A DNA stretch of 64,000 nucleotides, taken from JAAZNF01 sp964561025. Lineage in GTDB: Bacteria; Myxococcota; B64-G9. The notes beneath the pieces were generated by a model. That model saw only the letters and a program-made list of their open reading frames with translations, was not told the DNA's origin and did not search any database. The stretch is from the NCBI GenBank assembly GCA_964561025.1, contig CAZLNM010000001.1, positions 62,001-126,000 on the forward strand. Reading direction: 5' to 3'. Both the position numbers and the translations under genes were made by a program. Below are positions 15,390 to 24,858 of the stretch, in pieces (the first letter of the stretch is position 1; each line of letters begins with the position of its first letter).

Positions 15390-17960
15390 CTATAGCCGCC
15401 GGACCAGCACCTCGGCCAGGAACAAGGCCAGTGCCAACCAGACGAACAACGCCCAACGATCGTGCTGCGTGCGCCGGTCCAAGCGACCGGGCGCGAACAC
15501 CACCCGCGCCTCGGGATCGACCTGGCCGCCGCCGGCGCGGGCCGCTTCTTCCATGAGCTTCTGGTTGCCGGGGCCCGAAATGTACTCCTCACCAAATGTG
15601 CGGCTCAGAAAGGCATAGGCGCTTTCCCGACCGCCGCGGCGGGCCGGGCGCTCGGCCTGGAAGGCGTAGGGCCCGCCACCGTTCTCCAGGGGCACTTCCC
15701 CGCGGAAGAACCCCGGCCCCCGCCGCTCCAGGGGCACCGGACGGGCCGCGCCGAGCATCCCCAGGCACACCACCCGCGGTTCGGCGCCCGGTGTCTCGAT
15801 GTCCTCGCTGGTGCGCACCGTCACCACCGCGCGATCCCCTTCCCGGGCCACGCGCAGGCGCAGGTCACCGGGCGGACTGCGCCGCAGGGTGTCCTCGGCC
15901 ATCTGGGACCACAGCCGGCCGAACCCGTCCCAACCGGTCCAGGCGCCGCTCCAGGTGCCCTGGGCGTCGCTGGTAAAGAGCGCCACCCGGCCCAGCCCGA
16001 ATCGCCAGCGCGCCAGCAGCGGCTCCTTGCGATCGCTGGTGCGCAGGAGCACCTCGGCCGTGGGCCGCGCCTCGGACGCCAGCGAACCGCCCAGCGCCGG
16101 GGCGCCATCGAAGGCGATACCGGCCAGCGCCTGCACCATCTTGGCCGGCTCCGCCCGCAGCGGCTGCTCCACCACGTTGCTCTGGGTGAAGTTCTCGGTC
16201 TCGGCGGTGAAGATGTGCGGCACGTTGCGGATGGAATCCGTGTGATAGAAGCGGCCGCCGGTGGCTCCGCTGATACGGCGCAGCTCATCCTGATCCGCGT
16301 CCTGTCCCAGGGCCACCACCGAGACGGTGATGCGATCCTTGGCCATGGCCTCCACGATGTAGCCGAACTGATCGTACAGGGTGATGCTCTGGCCGTCGGA
16401 GAGCAGGATCACGTGCCGCAGCTTCGCGGCGGAGCGCTTGAGCTCCCGGTGCGCCGCCTCCAGGCCCGGGAACATCGAGGTGCCGCCCCCCACTCGCTGC
16501 GCCATCAGCATCTTCTTGATGGTGTCGCGGTTGCGCGCCTCGGTGAGCGAGACCACCACCTCGGGGTAGTCGTCGAACATCACCAGGCTCACCTGGGCGG
16601 TATCGCGCAGCCGGTCCAGGGTATCGGACACGGCCCGCAGCAGGATCACGAACTTCTCGCCGCGGGCCATGCTCGACGAGCGGTCCATCACGAAGGCCAG
16701 CGCCGCCGGGATCTCCTCGCGCTTCTTCACCTGCCGGAAGGTGACCGGTAGCAGGGCCTCGATGGGCGCGTCCTCGGGACCGGCCAGCTCCGAGCTGGCG
16801 GGCCCGGTGGTCACCAGCAGCCCGGCGCCGAGCTCCTCCACCACGGCGCGCAGGTTCTCCACCATGGTCTTGGAGAGCTTGGGCAGCGGGAGATCGTCCA
16901 GGATGATGAGATCGCTCTCGGCCAGCAGCGCGCGGTCCTCCAGCGCCTCGATCGTCTTGGCCGTCAGGCGCACCCGCAGGCCCTGGAGCACCTGGTGCAA
17001 CGGGGTCTGCTCGGGTCCGGTGCGCACCAGCAGCACCCGCGGGAAGCCCGAGACGAACACCCGGGCCGCGCCGGTGTTGTTCTGGGCGAAACGATCGCGC
17101 CGCGACAGCAGGCGCAGCGACACGGTGTGCCAACCCTCGGCGTCGAAGGTGAGCTTCAGCGGTAGCAGGTTCTGCCCCGCCCCGAGTGTCACCACGCGCC
17201 GCTCGACCTCCTCGCCGTCCCGGGTCCAGCGCACCTCCACGCTCCGCGCGGCGCTGGAGATCACCACGGCCTCCGCCACCCAGGGGTCCTGCAGCCGCAC
17301 CTGCGCCGGGGCCCGGATCTCCTCCACTCGCGCGTCGTAGGCCGCGGCGGGCAGGATGGGCGCCGTCGAGAGCTCCAACCCCAGGTCCCGCGCGCGCAAG
17401 GCTTCGGCCACCAGGTCGCCTTGGGTCTGCTCACCGTCCGAAAAGATGAGCACGCGCCGGTCGTAACCGGGCGGGAACAAGCCGTACGTCAGGCGTAGCG
17501 CGGCGGCGATGTCACTCCCGTCCCCCGGCACCGGCGCTCCGTTCAAGGACACCCGTCGCTCGCGTGGGCCCGCCAGGAGCATCGGGAACCGCCCGAAGCC
17601 TACCAAGAAGGTGGGCGCCGCGCCCCGGGCTTCCCACAGCTCTCGCACGCGCTCTTCCATGCGCGCTCTCGCGGGCGCATCCAGGCTATCGGAGAGATCG
17701 GCCAGCAAGGCCACCGCCGGGGCATTCTCGCGCTCGATCTGGACCGGGTGCGCCCAGGCGATGGCCAGCGCCGCCACCGCCACCGAGCGCAAGAGCGAGA
17801 TCAGCAGCCGCCGGTACCAGCGCAGGTCGCGCCCCATCCACAGGCCGACGATCCACAACGCGGGGACCAGCAACAGCAGCCACAACCCGGAGGGGTTCAA
17901 CAGGGTCAGCTGGTGCTGGCCCAGGGTGAACAGGATGGCATCGCCGAGGGGCTCGAACAT
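15390..17960 (-). CDS. Large membrane-anchored protein with two VWA domains (Bat-like)
   Basis: 856 residues from the ATG at 17960. Two N-terminal helices (about 20-75) are followed by a VWA domain with an intact MIDAS (DLSDS near residue 89) and, after a beta-sandwich and a GATase-like segment (VRTGPEQTPL, DLIILDDLPL), a second VWA domain with DRSSS near 430 and GGGTSMFPGL. A final helix ends the protein. The build matches the 'glutamine amidotransferase-like plus VWA' proteins of aerotolerance-type (Bat) clusters, thought to act with a MoxR ATPase in envelope protein maturation. It follows the companion VWA gene by 7 bp. Confidence 0.8.
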   Translation of the reverse strand: MFEPLGDAILFTLGQHQLTLLNPSGLWLLLLVPALWIVGLWMGRDLRWYRRLLISLLRSVAVAALAIAWAHPVQIERENAPAVALLADLSDSLDAPARARMEERVRELWEARGAAPTFLVGFGRFPMLLAGPRERRVSLNGAPVPGDGSDIAAALRLTYGLFPPGYDRRVLIFSDGEQTQGDLVAEALRARDLGLELSTAPILPAAAYDARVEEIRAPAQVRLQDPWVAEAVVISSAARSVEVRWTRDGEEVERRVVTLGAGQNLLPLKLTFDAEGWHTVSLRLLSRRDRFAQNNTGAARVFVSGFPRVLLVRTGPEQTPLHQVLQGLRVRLTAKTIEALEDRALLAESDLIILDDLPLPKLSKTMVENLRAVVEELGAGLLVTTGPASSELAGPEDAPIEALLPVTFRQVKKREEIPAALAFVMDRSSSMARGEKFVILLRAVSDTLDRLRDTAQVSLVMFDDYPEVVVSLTEARNRDTIKKMLMAQRVGGGTSMFPGLEAAHRELKRSAAKLRHVILLSDGQSITLYDQFGYIVEAMAKDRITVSVVALGQDADQDELRRISGATGGRFYHTDSIRNVPHIFTAETENFTQSNVVEQPLRAEPAKMVQALAGIAFDGAPALGGSLASEARPTAEVLLRTSDRKEPLLARWRFGLGRVALFTSDAQGTWSGAWTGWDGFGRLWSQMAEDTLRRSPPGDLRLRVAREGDRAVVTVRTSEDIETPGAEPRVVCLGMLGAARPVPLERRGPGFFRGEVPLENGGGPYAFQAERPARRGGRESAYAFLSRTFGEEYISGPGNQKLMEEAARAGGGQVDPEARVVFAPGRLDRRTQHDRWALFVWLALALFLAEVLVRRL

Positions 17961-17967
17961 GATGTCC

Positions 17968-19857
17968 TCAGAACAGGATGCGGAAGCAGAAGAAGAGCCA
18001 GTCGAACAGGAGCAACCACACCACCGCCAGCAGCACCCGCGGCCAGGGCGGCTGCGCATCGTGCGTCTCGGTGGGATCGAAACCCGCCACGATCTCCGGA
18101 GGCGCCGGCCCGTCCTCCCAACGCAGCCGCGCCTCTCCCGGCGAGCGATCCCCGATCAGATCGGACTCCTTCGCCAGAAAGAAGTTGACCGGCAGGATTT
18201 CCTCTGCCCGGCCCTCCCCCACCCGGTAGAACCCCGGGCCGCGCGGCACGAAGCGTAGCCTCCCGCCGAGCGAGAACGGTAAAAAAACCTGCCCCCGCGG
18301 ATCATGGATGCGGCGGGGCCCGGCGCCGGCGATCTCAACCAACTGACCGCTGACGTGCGGGCCGACCTGGGCCTCGTCGGCCTCGCCGAGGAACCAGCGC
18401 AGGGTGTTGTGCACCAACATGGGGAAGGCCACCCGCAGCGGCAGATCGCTACGGGCCAGGTCGAATCCCACCGCCAGCAGCTTGTTCCCGCCATCCTCCC
18501 GCGCCAGGATCAACGGGCCGGCGGCGTCGGTGAGCAGCTCTCGGTCCGTGGCACCGGGTTGGATGCGGCGAGCGCCGGTCGCCTGCAGGTCCACCAGGTT
18601 GAGATCCCGGCTCACCGGGTGATCGCCCCGGAGCGGCTGCAAGGCGCGCAGCGGTTCTTCGGCTCCGACCTGAAACTCGCAGTCGGGGCCTGGCACCGGC
18701 GCGAAGTACAGGGCCGGAACCGGGCTGCGCGGGCAGATGCCGTCGAACACCGCGGCCTGAACGTCCTCGAAGGCCGCCGGCGAGAAAGCCGCCGGGCTCA
18801 AACGGCGCACCTGGATCCCCGGATACAGCTCGAGCACTTTTTCCAAAAACAGGTTGCCCGAGGTGACCAGCAGGACCTTGCGGGGCCGCGCCTCGGGCAC
18901 CAGCCCGTACGCCCGATCGTCGAGGGCGAACCCGTCGGCCGGACCCACCATGCCCGGGGCGGACAGCGTGGCCATCAGGCGCCGCTCGGCCAGCCCGCGC
19001 AGCACCCAGGCCCGGGAGAAGCGGCCGCCCGCCGGCACGTTGATCTCCTCGCCGCCGAGGAGGTTGTCGGGCGTGTGCAACGAAAGGCGCGCGGCGCGCG
19101 GCGCGCGACCCCGGTTGGCCACCTCCAGGTACACCTCGGCCCCGGGAGCGCCCGACCGGAGCGGCCTGAGTTCCAGCGCGGTGATGGCCAGGTTCTCGGT
19201 GACCGTCCCCACCGCCACCTGCCTGATCTCGATGCCGTCCGGCTCCTCCGGGATGGCATGGAATCGATCCGAGAGCACCACCACCCGCCGCCGGGTGCCA
19301 GGGGCGAGATCGGCGGTCTGCAGGATGGAGCGGGCGAAGCGCACCGCTTCCGGCATGTCGTCGGAGAGCGGCGCCGGCTCGATTCCCGCAAGCAGCGAGC
19401 GCAGGCGTCCCTTGTCGGAGGTGAACTCCGAAAGCGGCCGCGGCGCGTCCTCCAGCAGCAAAAGCATCATCCGATCGCGCGGTCCCAGCGCCTCGATCAC
19501 CTGACGAGAGAGGTCGATCACCCGTTCGAAGCGGGTGCGACTGCCTTCCCGGGCCTCCATGCCGGCCGAGGCGTCCAGCACCATCACCTGGGCCACGGCG
19601 GGCCGGGCGCCCGCCGCCGGGAACCGCGGATCGCCGAGGGTCAGCGCGAAGAAGAGCGCGATCAGGATCTGCAGCAGCAACGCCAGGAGTTTCCGGAAGG
19701 GTGTCCGCCGCCGGCCCACCACCCGCCGCCACAGAGGATCGGTGGCCATGACCGCCGTGCGCCGCCGGAACGAGAGCAGGTAGGCCAGCAACAACAGCAC
19801 CACCGCCCCGGAGAAGACCAGGGTAAACTCGGTCACGCTCAGGCCGGTCAGATGCAT
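17968..19857 (-). CDS. BatA-like membrane protein with VWA domain
   Basis: 629 residues with two N-terminal helices (about 10-28 and 57-75), an early VWA region and a C-terminal membrane helix (about 605-625). The start matches BatA (helix, 'RRRTAVMATDPLWRRVVGRRRTPFRK' cut here, helix). The MIDAS is DASAG, with the second serine replaced, so metal binding may be lost. The middle is beta-rich with no named motif. The ATG at 19857 lies 6 bp after the DUF58 stop. Confidence 0.8.
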   Translation of the reverse strand: MHLTGLSVTEFTLVFSGAVVLLLLAYLLSFRRRTAVMATDPLWRRVVGRRRTPFRKLLALLLQILIALFFALTLGDPRFPAAGARPAVAQVMVLDASAGMEAREGSRTRFERVIDLSRQVIEALGPRDRMMLLLLEDAPRPLSEFTSDKGRLRSLLAGIEPAPLSDDMPEAVRFARSILQTADLAPGTRRRVVVLSDRFHAIPEEPDGIEIRQVAVGTVTENLAITALELRPLRSGAPGAEVYLEVANRGRAPRAARLSLHTPDNLLGGEEINVPAGGRFSRAWVLRGLAERRLMATLSAPGMVGPADGFALDDRAYGLVPEARPRKVLLVTSGNLFLEKVLELYPGIQVRRLSPAAFSPAAFEDVQAAVFDGICPRSPVPALYFAPVPGPDCEFQVGAEEPLRALQPLRGDHPVSRDLNLVDLQATGARRIQPGATDRELLTDAAGPLILAREDGGNKLLAVGFDLARSDLPLRVAFPMLVHNTLRWFLGEADEAQVGPHVSGQLVEIAGAGPRRIHDPRGQVFLPFSLGGRLRFVPRGPGFYRVGEGRAEEILPVNFFLAKESDLIGDRSPGEARLRWEDGPAPPEIVAGFDPTETHDAQPPWPRVLLAVVWLLLFDWLFFCFRILF

Positions 19858-19863
19858 GTCGCC

Positions 19864-20766
19864 CTATCCCAGCAGGTGCCCGGCCCGCAATTCGCGCAGG
19901 ATGAGCTCCTCGAGCGGAGTGTCGCTGGATACCCGCACATAGGCGCCGCGCCGCGATACCAGGTGCCGCCGCAGCCGCGCCGAGTGTTCCATAAATGCCT
20001 GCCGGTAGCGGGCCAGCAGGCGCCGGGTCAGGTGGACCGTGTGCGGCCGGCCGCCCTCGGGATCGGCCAGCCGCCACTCTCCGAGCTGCGATGGGTTGGC
20101 CTCGGCGGGAGTGACCACATGCAGCATCAGCACCTCGAAGCCGGCACGGAACAGCACGTCCAGCGCGGGGGGCGTCCCGTCCAGGTCCAGCCCGTCGGAG
20201 AAGATCAGCACCATGCCCTCCAACGCGCCGAAGCGGCCCACGAAGTCCCGGGCCGTGCGCCGCATGTCGGTCTTGCCGCCCGCGCGCAAGGAGGCCAGGG
20301 TGTGCAGGGCCTCCATCACCGCGCGCCGCCCGCGCAGCGCCCGCCGGCTCATGACCAGGCCCTCGGCGAAGGCGCACAGGTACACCCGATCCATCTCGTA
20401 CAGGCCGATGTAGGCCAGCGCCGCGGCCAGGCGGCGGGCGCAATCCCATTTCTGTTTCTCGGCGGCCATGGAAGCGCTGCTGTCCACCAGGAAGAACAGG
20501 TTGTGGTCTTCCTCCTGGCGGAAGAGCTTGGTGTACAGGCGTTCGCCGCGGGCGTAGAGGTTCCAGTCCAGCAGGCGCAGATCGTCGCCCGGGGCATAGG
20601 GGCGGTGGTCGGCGAACTCGAGGCCGGTGCCGAGCCGGCGGGAGACGTGCAGGGCGTGCAACCTGCCGGAGAAGATGCGCCGCGAGGCCAGGTGCAGCCG
20701 CTCCAGCCGGGAGAGGAACTCGGCGTCGAAGGGTTCGGCGAAGTCGCTGGCGGGAACCTGGGACAT
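19864..20766 (-). CDS. DUF58 domain protein of a Bat-like cluster
   Basis: 300 residues. The hallmark DUF58 region reads YAPGDDLRLLDWNLYARG at about 62-79, then a VWA-like fold with an intact MIDAS (DSSASM near residue 93). DUF58 proteins accompany MoxR ATPases and VWA membrane proteins. The first 60 residues contain SGRLHALHVSRRLGTGLEF, typical of the family. It lies 14 bp after the stop of the coiled-coil membrane protein gene and leads into the two VWA genes, an operon arrangement. Confidence 0.9.
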   Translation of the reverse strand: MSQVPASDFAEPFDAEFLSRLERLHLASRRIFSGRLHALHVSRRLGTGLEFADHRPYAPGDDLRLLDWNLYARGERLYTKLFRQEEDHNLFFLVDSSASMAAEKQKWDCARRLAAALAYIGLYEMDRVYLCAFAEGLVMSRRALRGRRAVMEALHTLASLRAGGKTDMRRTARDFVGRFGALEGMVLIFSDGLDLDGTPPALDVLFRAGFEVLMLHVVTPAEANPSQLGEWRLADPEGGRPHTVHLTRRLLARYRQAFMEHSARLRRHLVSRRGAYVRVSSDTPLEELILRELRAGHLLG

Positions 20767-20780
20767 GGGCGGGTGGGCCC

Positions 20781-22508
20781 TCAGGGTTTGGCGGGGCCTT
20801 CCTCGGCACCCGGGCGAATCGAGCGAAAGTAGTCGCGGATGAACTCCCGCATGTACCAGGGGACCCCCTCGCCGTTCAGATCCGCCTCGGCGCTGTGGGC
20901 GTACTCGCGGAACACGTCGTCGAACCCCACCCCGCTCTCCGTCCGGGTCGCGGCCAGGTTGTGCCGGCCCCGGTCCTGGATGAGCTGGATCACCGACTCC
21001 CCCTCCCCCAGGCGCCCTTGCAGGCGGAGATACTCGCCGCCCTCGGCCCGCGGCAGGATGGCCGGCGCCGCCATGCTGTGGTCGGAGGCCCCGCTGCCGG
21101 CGCCGCTGCCGCCCACCTCGGTGCCGCCCCGCTGGCCGCCCTTGTTCGGCCCGGAGCCGGGCTGGGAGGGAAGTCGCGCCGCCAGCTCCCGCATGGCCTG
21201 TTCGCTGGGCTGGAGGATGGGCATGTCCGGGCGCTGATCGGTGACGCCCTGGAGCGAGAAACGCCCGTCCTTGGGCGGCGGGGCCGCGACGTTGAACACC
21301 TCGCGGGAGTCCGCCGCCTTGCTGCTGGCCTCCCAGTGTGCCTTTCCGGTGGCCTTGTCCGAGAGGTGCGCGGCGTAGCGTTTGAGGAATTCCGAGAAGG
21401 CCTTGTACTGCAACGGCGCCAGGGCCTGCTCGAAGGAGTTGTCGGGCATCGAGCCCGAGCGGGGTCCGCGCCGGGCACCCTCGGCACCGCAGCTCTCGGC
21501 GTCGTTGATGAAGGCATAGTTGTTGATCTTCCCGGCCACGCTGTCCACGTGCTCGGCCAGGTTCTGCATCTCGCGGGCGTCCAGCGGCGCGTCCAGCACC
21601 ACCCCGTCCAGCTCGGCGAACACCTCGGCGTAGGCCTCCTCCGGGAAGGCGTCGAACTTCCCTACCGCCTGGTAGGTGGCGCGGCTGGCCACTCGCACAC
21701 CGTCTCGGGGCTCGCCGGACCGCGCCAGGGCAGCCGGGTCGTTGCGCGCCGGTTCCCCGGTGTCCTGCCGGCCCGTGCCGCGGCTCCCGTCCTCACTGGG
21801 CGGCTGGGGCGGCACCGGCGCCGGCTCTTCCCGCGGCGCGAGTTCCAGGCGCCGGCGTACCGCCCGCTCGGCTTCGGCGATGACGTCGGCCAGGCGCCGC
21901 AGGTTGCGCACCTCGGCCTCCTTTTGCAAATTTCTCAGATCCGCCAGCAGTTCGTGACCGCGCTCGCGCCGCGCCTGCTCGCGATCTTTGCGATCGCGAG
22001 TCTCGACCGACTGCCGATCGGCATGGGGCAGTAACGCGATGAGCAGCAGCGCCACGAATACGGCGAAGATGCGCGGGGTGTTCCCGGGTTGGGTGGGGAG
22101 GTAGGCGGAGGCGTGCGCCTCCAGAAAGGCGGCGGTCTCCTCCATGTGGGCCTGCATGAACGGGCTGCGGCGCGGCGCCTTGAGGAACTCGAGCGCGCTG
22201 GACACACGGTCGAAGAATCCCAGCGACCGATCCATCCGGGCGGCCACCGCCGAAAGCGACGTCCCTCGCAGCACGCCGATGGCGGCCACCATGATGGCGA
22301 GCAGCCCCACCCCGACCCCGGCCGCGAGCCACCCGCCGGAATCTTCCGGGCCGCCTCCCCGCAGCACGCCGAACAGCAGCATGCCGAAGATCCACACCAT
22401 CAAGGCCTGAAGAATCCCCTCCCCCATGCGGGAGCGCCACAGGCGCCGGCGGCTGCGCCGTACCGTGGCGAGGAGCTTCGCTTCGATCTCGGCGTCGCTT
22501 CGGGCCAT
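20781..22508 (-). CDS. Bat-cluster-associated membrane/coiled-coil protein, DUF4175-like
   Basis: 575 residues. Three helices in the first 170 residues (about 30-50, 60-80 and 148-165) flank the stretch AARMDRSLGFFDRVSSALEF. A long charged helical region follows, then a Gly/Ser/Pro-rich low-complexity segment (about 445-475), and a globular C-terminus with a WYMREFIRDYFRSIRP ending. DUF4175-like proteins occupy this position in proteobacterial MoxR/VWA operons. It is the first gene of the cluster on this strand. No MoxR-type AAA+ gene lies upstream or elsewhere in the window. Confidence 0.65.
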   Translation of the reverse strand: MARSDAEIEAKLLATVRRSRRRLWRSRMGEGILQALMVWIFGMLLFGVLRGGGPEDSGGWLAAGVGVGLLAIMVAAIGVLRGTSLSAVAARMDRSLGFFDRVSSALEFLKAPRRSPFMQAHMEETAAFLEAHASAYLPTQPGNTPRIFAVFVALLLIALLPHADRQSVETRDRKDREQARRERGHELLADLRNLQKEAEVRNLRRLADVIAEAERAVRRRLELAPREEPAPVPPQPPSEDGSRGTGRQDTGEPARNDPAALARSGEPRDGVRVASRATYQAVGKFDAFPEEAYAEVFAELDGVVLDAPLDAREMQNLAEHVDSVAGKINNYAFINDAESCGAEGARRGPRSGSMPDNSFEQALAPLQYKAFSEFLKRYAAHLSDKATGKAHWEASSKAADSREVFNVAAPPPKDGRFSLQGVTDQRPDMPILQPSEQAMRELAARLPSQPGSGPNKGGQRGGTEVGGSGAGSGASDHSMAAPAILPRAEGGEYLRLQGRLGEGESVIQLIQDRGRHNLAATRTESGVGFDDVFREYAHSAEADLNGEGVPWYMREFIRDYFRSIRPGAEEGPAKP

Positions 22509-22574
22509 CTGCTCTCCGCTGCCCCCGGCGCCAAGATTCTAGGCCCCGGGAGATACGAAAATCAACCGGCAAGA

Positions 22575-23504
22575 TCAGAAACGGCGGGTCCGCAGGTGGC
22601 AGGTCGGAGAGGCGCCTTGCTTTTCGAAATAATCCTGGTGGTAGTCCTCGGCCGGCCAGAAGGTCGCCGCCGGCTCCAGCCGGGTGGCCACCTTCAGGCC
22701 CTGCTGCTCGAGGATACGGATGAGCTTCTTCGCGACCGCCTCTTGCTCCGGCTCCACGAGGAAGATCGCCGACCGATACTGATCGCCGACGTCGGGACCC
22801 TGGCGGTCCACCTGGGTGGGATCGTGGATCTCGAAGAACAGGCGCGAAAGCGTCTCGAACGAGGTCTTGCGCCGGTCGAACAACACCTCCACCGCCTCCG
22901 CGTGCCCGGTGGTGTGGGAGCACACCTCGCGATAGCTCGGCCGCTCGGTATGGCCCCCGATGTAGCCCGAGGTGGCCAGCAGCACCCCCGGCTCGCGGGA
23001 GAAGTGGTATTCCACGCCCCAGAAGCAACCGCCGGCGAAGACGGCCCGGCCGACGTGCTCCTGCGGCACGAAGTCCAAAGACAGCGAGTTCACGCAGTGC
23101 CGGGTGTCCTTCGGGGTGAGCTTTTCACCGGTGAAAACGTGTCCCAGGTGTCCGCCGCAACGGGCGCACACGATCTCGGTGCGCCGACCGTCCGGATCGG
23201 GACGGCGCTCCACCGCGCCGCGGATCTCCTCGTCGAAGGCTGGCCAGCCGCAGCCGGAGTTGAACTTGCTCTCGGAGCGGTACAGGGCGGCGCCGCAGCG
23301 CTTGCACAGGTACAGGCCACCCTCGAAGTGCTTGTCGTATTTTCCTGAGAACGGCGGCTCGGTGCCGCGGTGCAGGATGATCCTCTCCTCCTCGGGCGTG
23401 AGGGGATTCGTGGTCATGGGTTTTCCTCCTTTGTCGCCGGACGCGGCCCAGGCCAGCACGGCCACCGCCGACACCAGAGAGACAAAAAACACGGCGCGGC
23501 GCAT
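22575..23504 (-). CDS. msrAB: Exported bifunctional methionine sulfoxide reductase MsrB-MsrA
   Basis: 309 residues from the ATG at 23504. A signal peptide (MRRAVFFVSLVSAVAVLAWA) precedes an MsrB domain with two zinc CxxC pairs (CKRC, CARC) and the catalytic RHCVNS cysteine, then an MsrA domain with the GCFWG active site, GYIGG and the DYHQDY ending. Together they reduce both R- and S-methionine sulfoxide; the signal sequence puts repair in the envelope. The B-A order is the reverse of PilB-type fusions. No thioredoxin-like domain is fused, so an external reductant is needed. The start 13 codons upstream (23543) would bury the signal peptide and is less likely. Confidence 0.9.
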   Translation of the reverse strand: MRRAVFFVSLVSAVAVLAWAASGDKGGKPMTTNPLTPEEERIILHRGTEPPFSGKYDKHFEGGLYLCKRCGAALYRSESKFNSGCGWPAFDEEIRGAVERRPDPDGRRTEIVCARCGGHLGHVFTGEKLTPKDTRHCVNSLSLDFVPQEHVGRAVFAGGCFWGVEYHFSREPGVLLATSGYIGGHTERPSYREVCSHTTGHAEAVEVLFDRRKTSFETLSRLFFEIHDPTQVDRQGPDVGDQYRSAIFLVEPEQEAVAKKLIRILEQQGLKVATRLEPAATFWPAEDYHQDYFEKQGASPTCHLRTRRF

Positions 23505-23614
23505 GGAACCTCGCCATTCTACCCCCAGGGCGAATGTAGTCACGTCCCAACTTCTGGCAAGCCAGTTGAAAGGCGGGCTCCGTATTGGTAGCGTTCTGGC
23601 CCAAGAAAAACCTC

Positions 23615-24307
23615 ATGAACTATTCCATCCGCATCGATCCCTCTCTGGACCCCTCGCCAACGACGCTGGCACTGATCTGGGGAGAGGGCCTTCCCTCTTG
23701 CGAGAGCGCTCCGGAGCTCCCGGCGTGGGCGCGGGAGGCGGCCGAGCGGGCGCGGGCGGCGGGCGAGACGTTTTGGCCGGCCGGGCTCAAAGAGCGGGTG
23801 CGCGCCATGCTGCGGCACGGCAAGTACCGGCCGGCGGGGCGCGGCAAGCCGGCCAGCGAGTTCTTGCTCCAGGCGGCGCTCGCCGGGGAGTTCCCCAACC
23901 TCCCGCCGCCGGTGCTGGCCAACAACGTGGTGAGCCTCGAGTCGGGCTACCCCGGTAGCCTCTTCGACGCGGCGCGCTCCGGCCCGGAGCTTCTGCTGCG
24001 GCGAGGGCGCGCGGGGGAGAGCTACGTCTTCAATGCCTCCGGCCAGGCCATCGATTTGACCGACCTCTTGCTGGTGTGCCGGCGCGCGGGAGATGCCTGG
24101 GTGCCGTGCGGCAACCCGGTCAAGGACTCCCAGGAGACCAAGGTGCACCCCGGCACGAGGGATGTGTTGGCGGTGCTGTTCGTGCCCGCCGGCGAGAGCC
24201 GCGAGCGTCTCGATCGCCACGCCGCACGTTTCGCCGAGCTGCTCTCCAGCCGCTGCGGCGCTACCCGGGCGGGGTACGCGCTGGTTTTCCAAGGAGGCAC
24301 GCCATGA
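23615..24307 (+). CDS. B3/B4 domain protein (PheRS beta-like tRNA editing domain)
   Basis: 230 residues from the ATG at 23615. The core (about 65-215) resembles the stand-alone B3/B4 domains related to the phenylalanyl-tRNA synthetase beta editing module: 'P..LLQAALAGEFPNLPPPVLANNVVSLES' (shortened here), a middle GESYVFNASGQ, and DVLAVLFVPAG near the end. Stand-alone versions are proposed to clear mischarged tRNAs or bind amino-acid-like ligands. The TGA overlaps the ATG of the PycTM-like gene, so the two are translationally coupled. Confidence 0.8.
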   Translation: MNYSIRIDPSLDPSPTTLALIWGEGLPSCESAPELPAWAREAAERARAAGETFWPAGLKERVRAMLRHGKYRPAGRGKPASEFLLQAALAGEFPNLPPPVLANNVVSLESGYPGSLFDAARSGPELLLRRGRAGESYVFNASGQAIDLTDLLLVCRRAGDAWVPCGNPVKDSQETKVHPGTRDVLAVLFVPAGESRERLDRHAARFAELLSSRCGATRAGYALVFQGGTP

Positions 24308-24858
24308 CCTCGGCCCATCCTCCGGTTTCCGCCACCTCGGACGCAGGAAGCGGCGCGCCGGCCGGATCCGATCTGGCGATCGGCGAGCGGCTGCGGCTGG
24401 CGGTCTCGGCCATGGAGTACAACCAGTCCTTCGTGACCTTCGCCGACGGCAAGGCCAACGCTCTACTCCTGGTGAACTCGATCTTCCTGGCCACCGCCGC
24501 CGGCCGGCTGGGCCAGTCGATCGCCGCCGCGCTGGTGGCCGCCTCCGCCGGGCTGGCCATCCTGTTGTCGCTGTCCGTGATCTACGCGCGCTTGCCGGGC
24601 CAGATGAAGCGCGATCGGGCCAAGATCTTCTTCTGGGGCCACGTCTGCCAGCGGCGCAGCAAGGCGGACTATGCCGCCGATCTCGCCTCGGTGGCCCCGC
24701 AGGAGATCCTGGAGAGCCTGGCGCGGCAGACCTTCGATCTGTGCCAGGTGGTGCAGCGCAAGTTCAAGGCCTACCAGGCGGCCCAGTTCATGACCTTCCT
24801 GTCGGCCGCCTCGTGGGTGCTCTATCTGATCGGCCCCCCGCTGGGGCTCTGGAACTGA
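24304..24858 (+). CDS. PycTM-like (DUF5706) two-helix membrane protein
   Basis: 184 residues from the ATG that overlaps the B3/4 stop. After a 30-residue disordered start comes a first membrane helix, built on the pattern FVTFADGKANALLLVNSIFL that matches the PycTM/DUF5706 signature 'ADxKAxxLL'. A second helix follows, then a cytoplasmic helical region (SLARQTFDLCQVVQRKFKAY) and a last hydrophobic helix at about 162-182. PycTM proteins are membrane effectors of Pycsar anti-phage systems, opened by cCMP/cUMP; many stand-alone DUF5706 proteins have no known role. No uridylate/cytidylate cyclase gene is in the window, so a defence role is unproven. The last 37 bp overlap the opposing SRAP gene. 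Confidence 0.65.
   Translation: MTSAHPPVSATSDAGSGAPAGSDLAIGERLRLAVSAMEYNQSFVTFADGKANALLLVNSIFLATAAGRLGQSIAAALVAASAGLAILLSLSVIYARLPGQMKRDRAKIFFWGHVCQRRSKADYAADLASVAPQEILESLARQTFDLCQVVQRKFKAYQAAQFMTFLSAASWVLYLIGPPLGLWN

Noticed and set aside
18304..20832. Plus-strand open frame opposite the BatA-like and DUF58 genes
   Set aside because: It is antisense to genes with an intact DUF58 signature and VWA fold.
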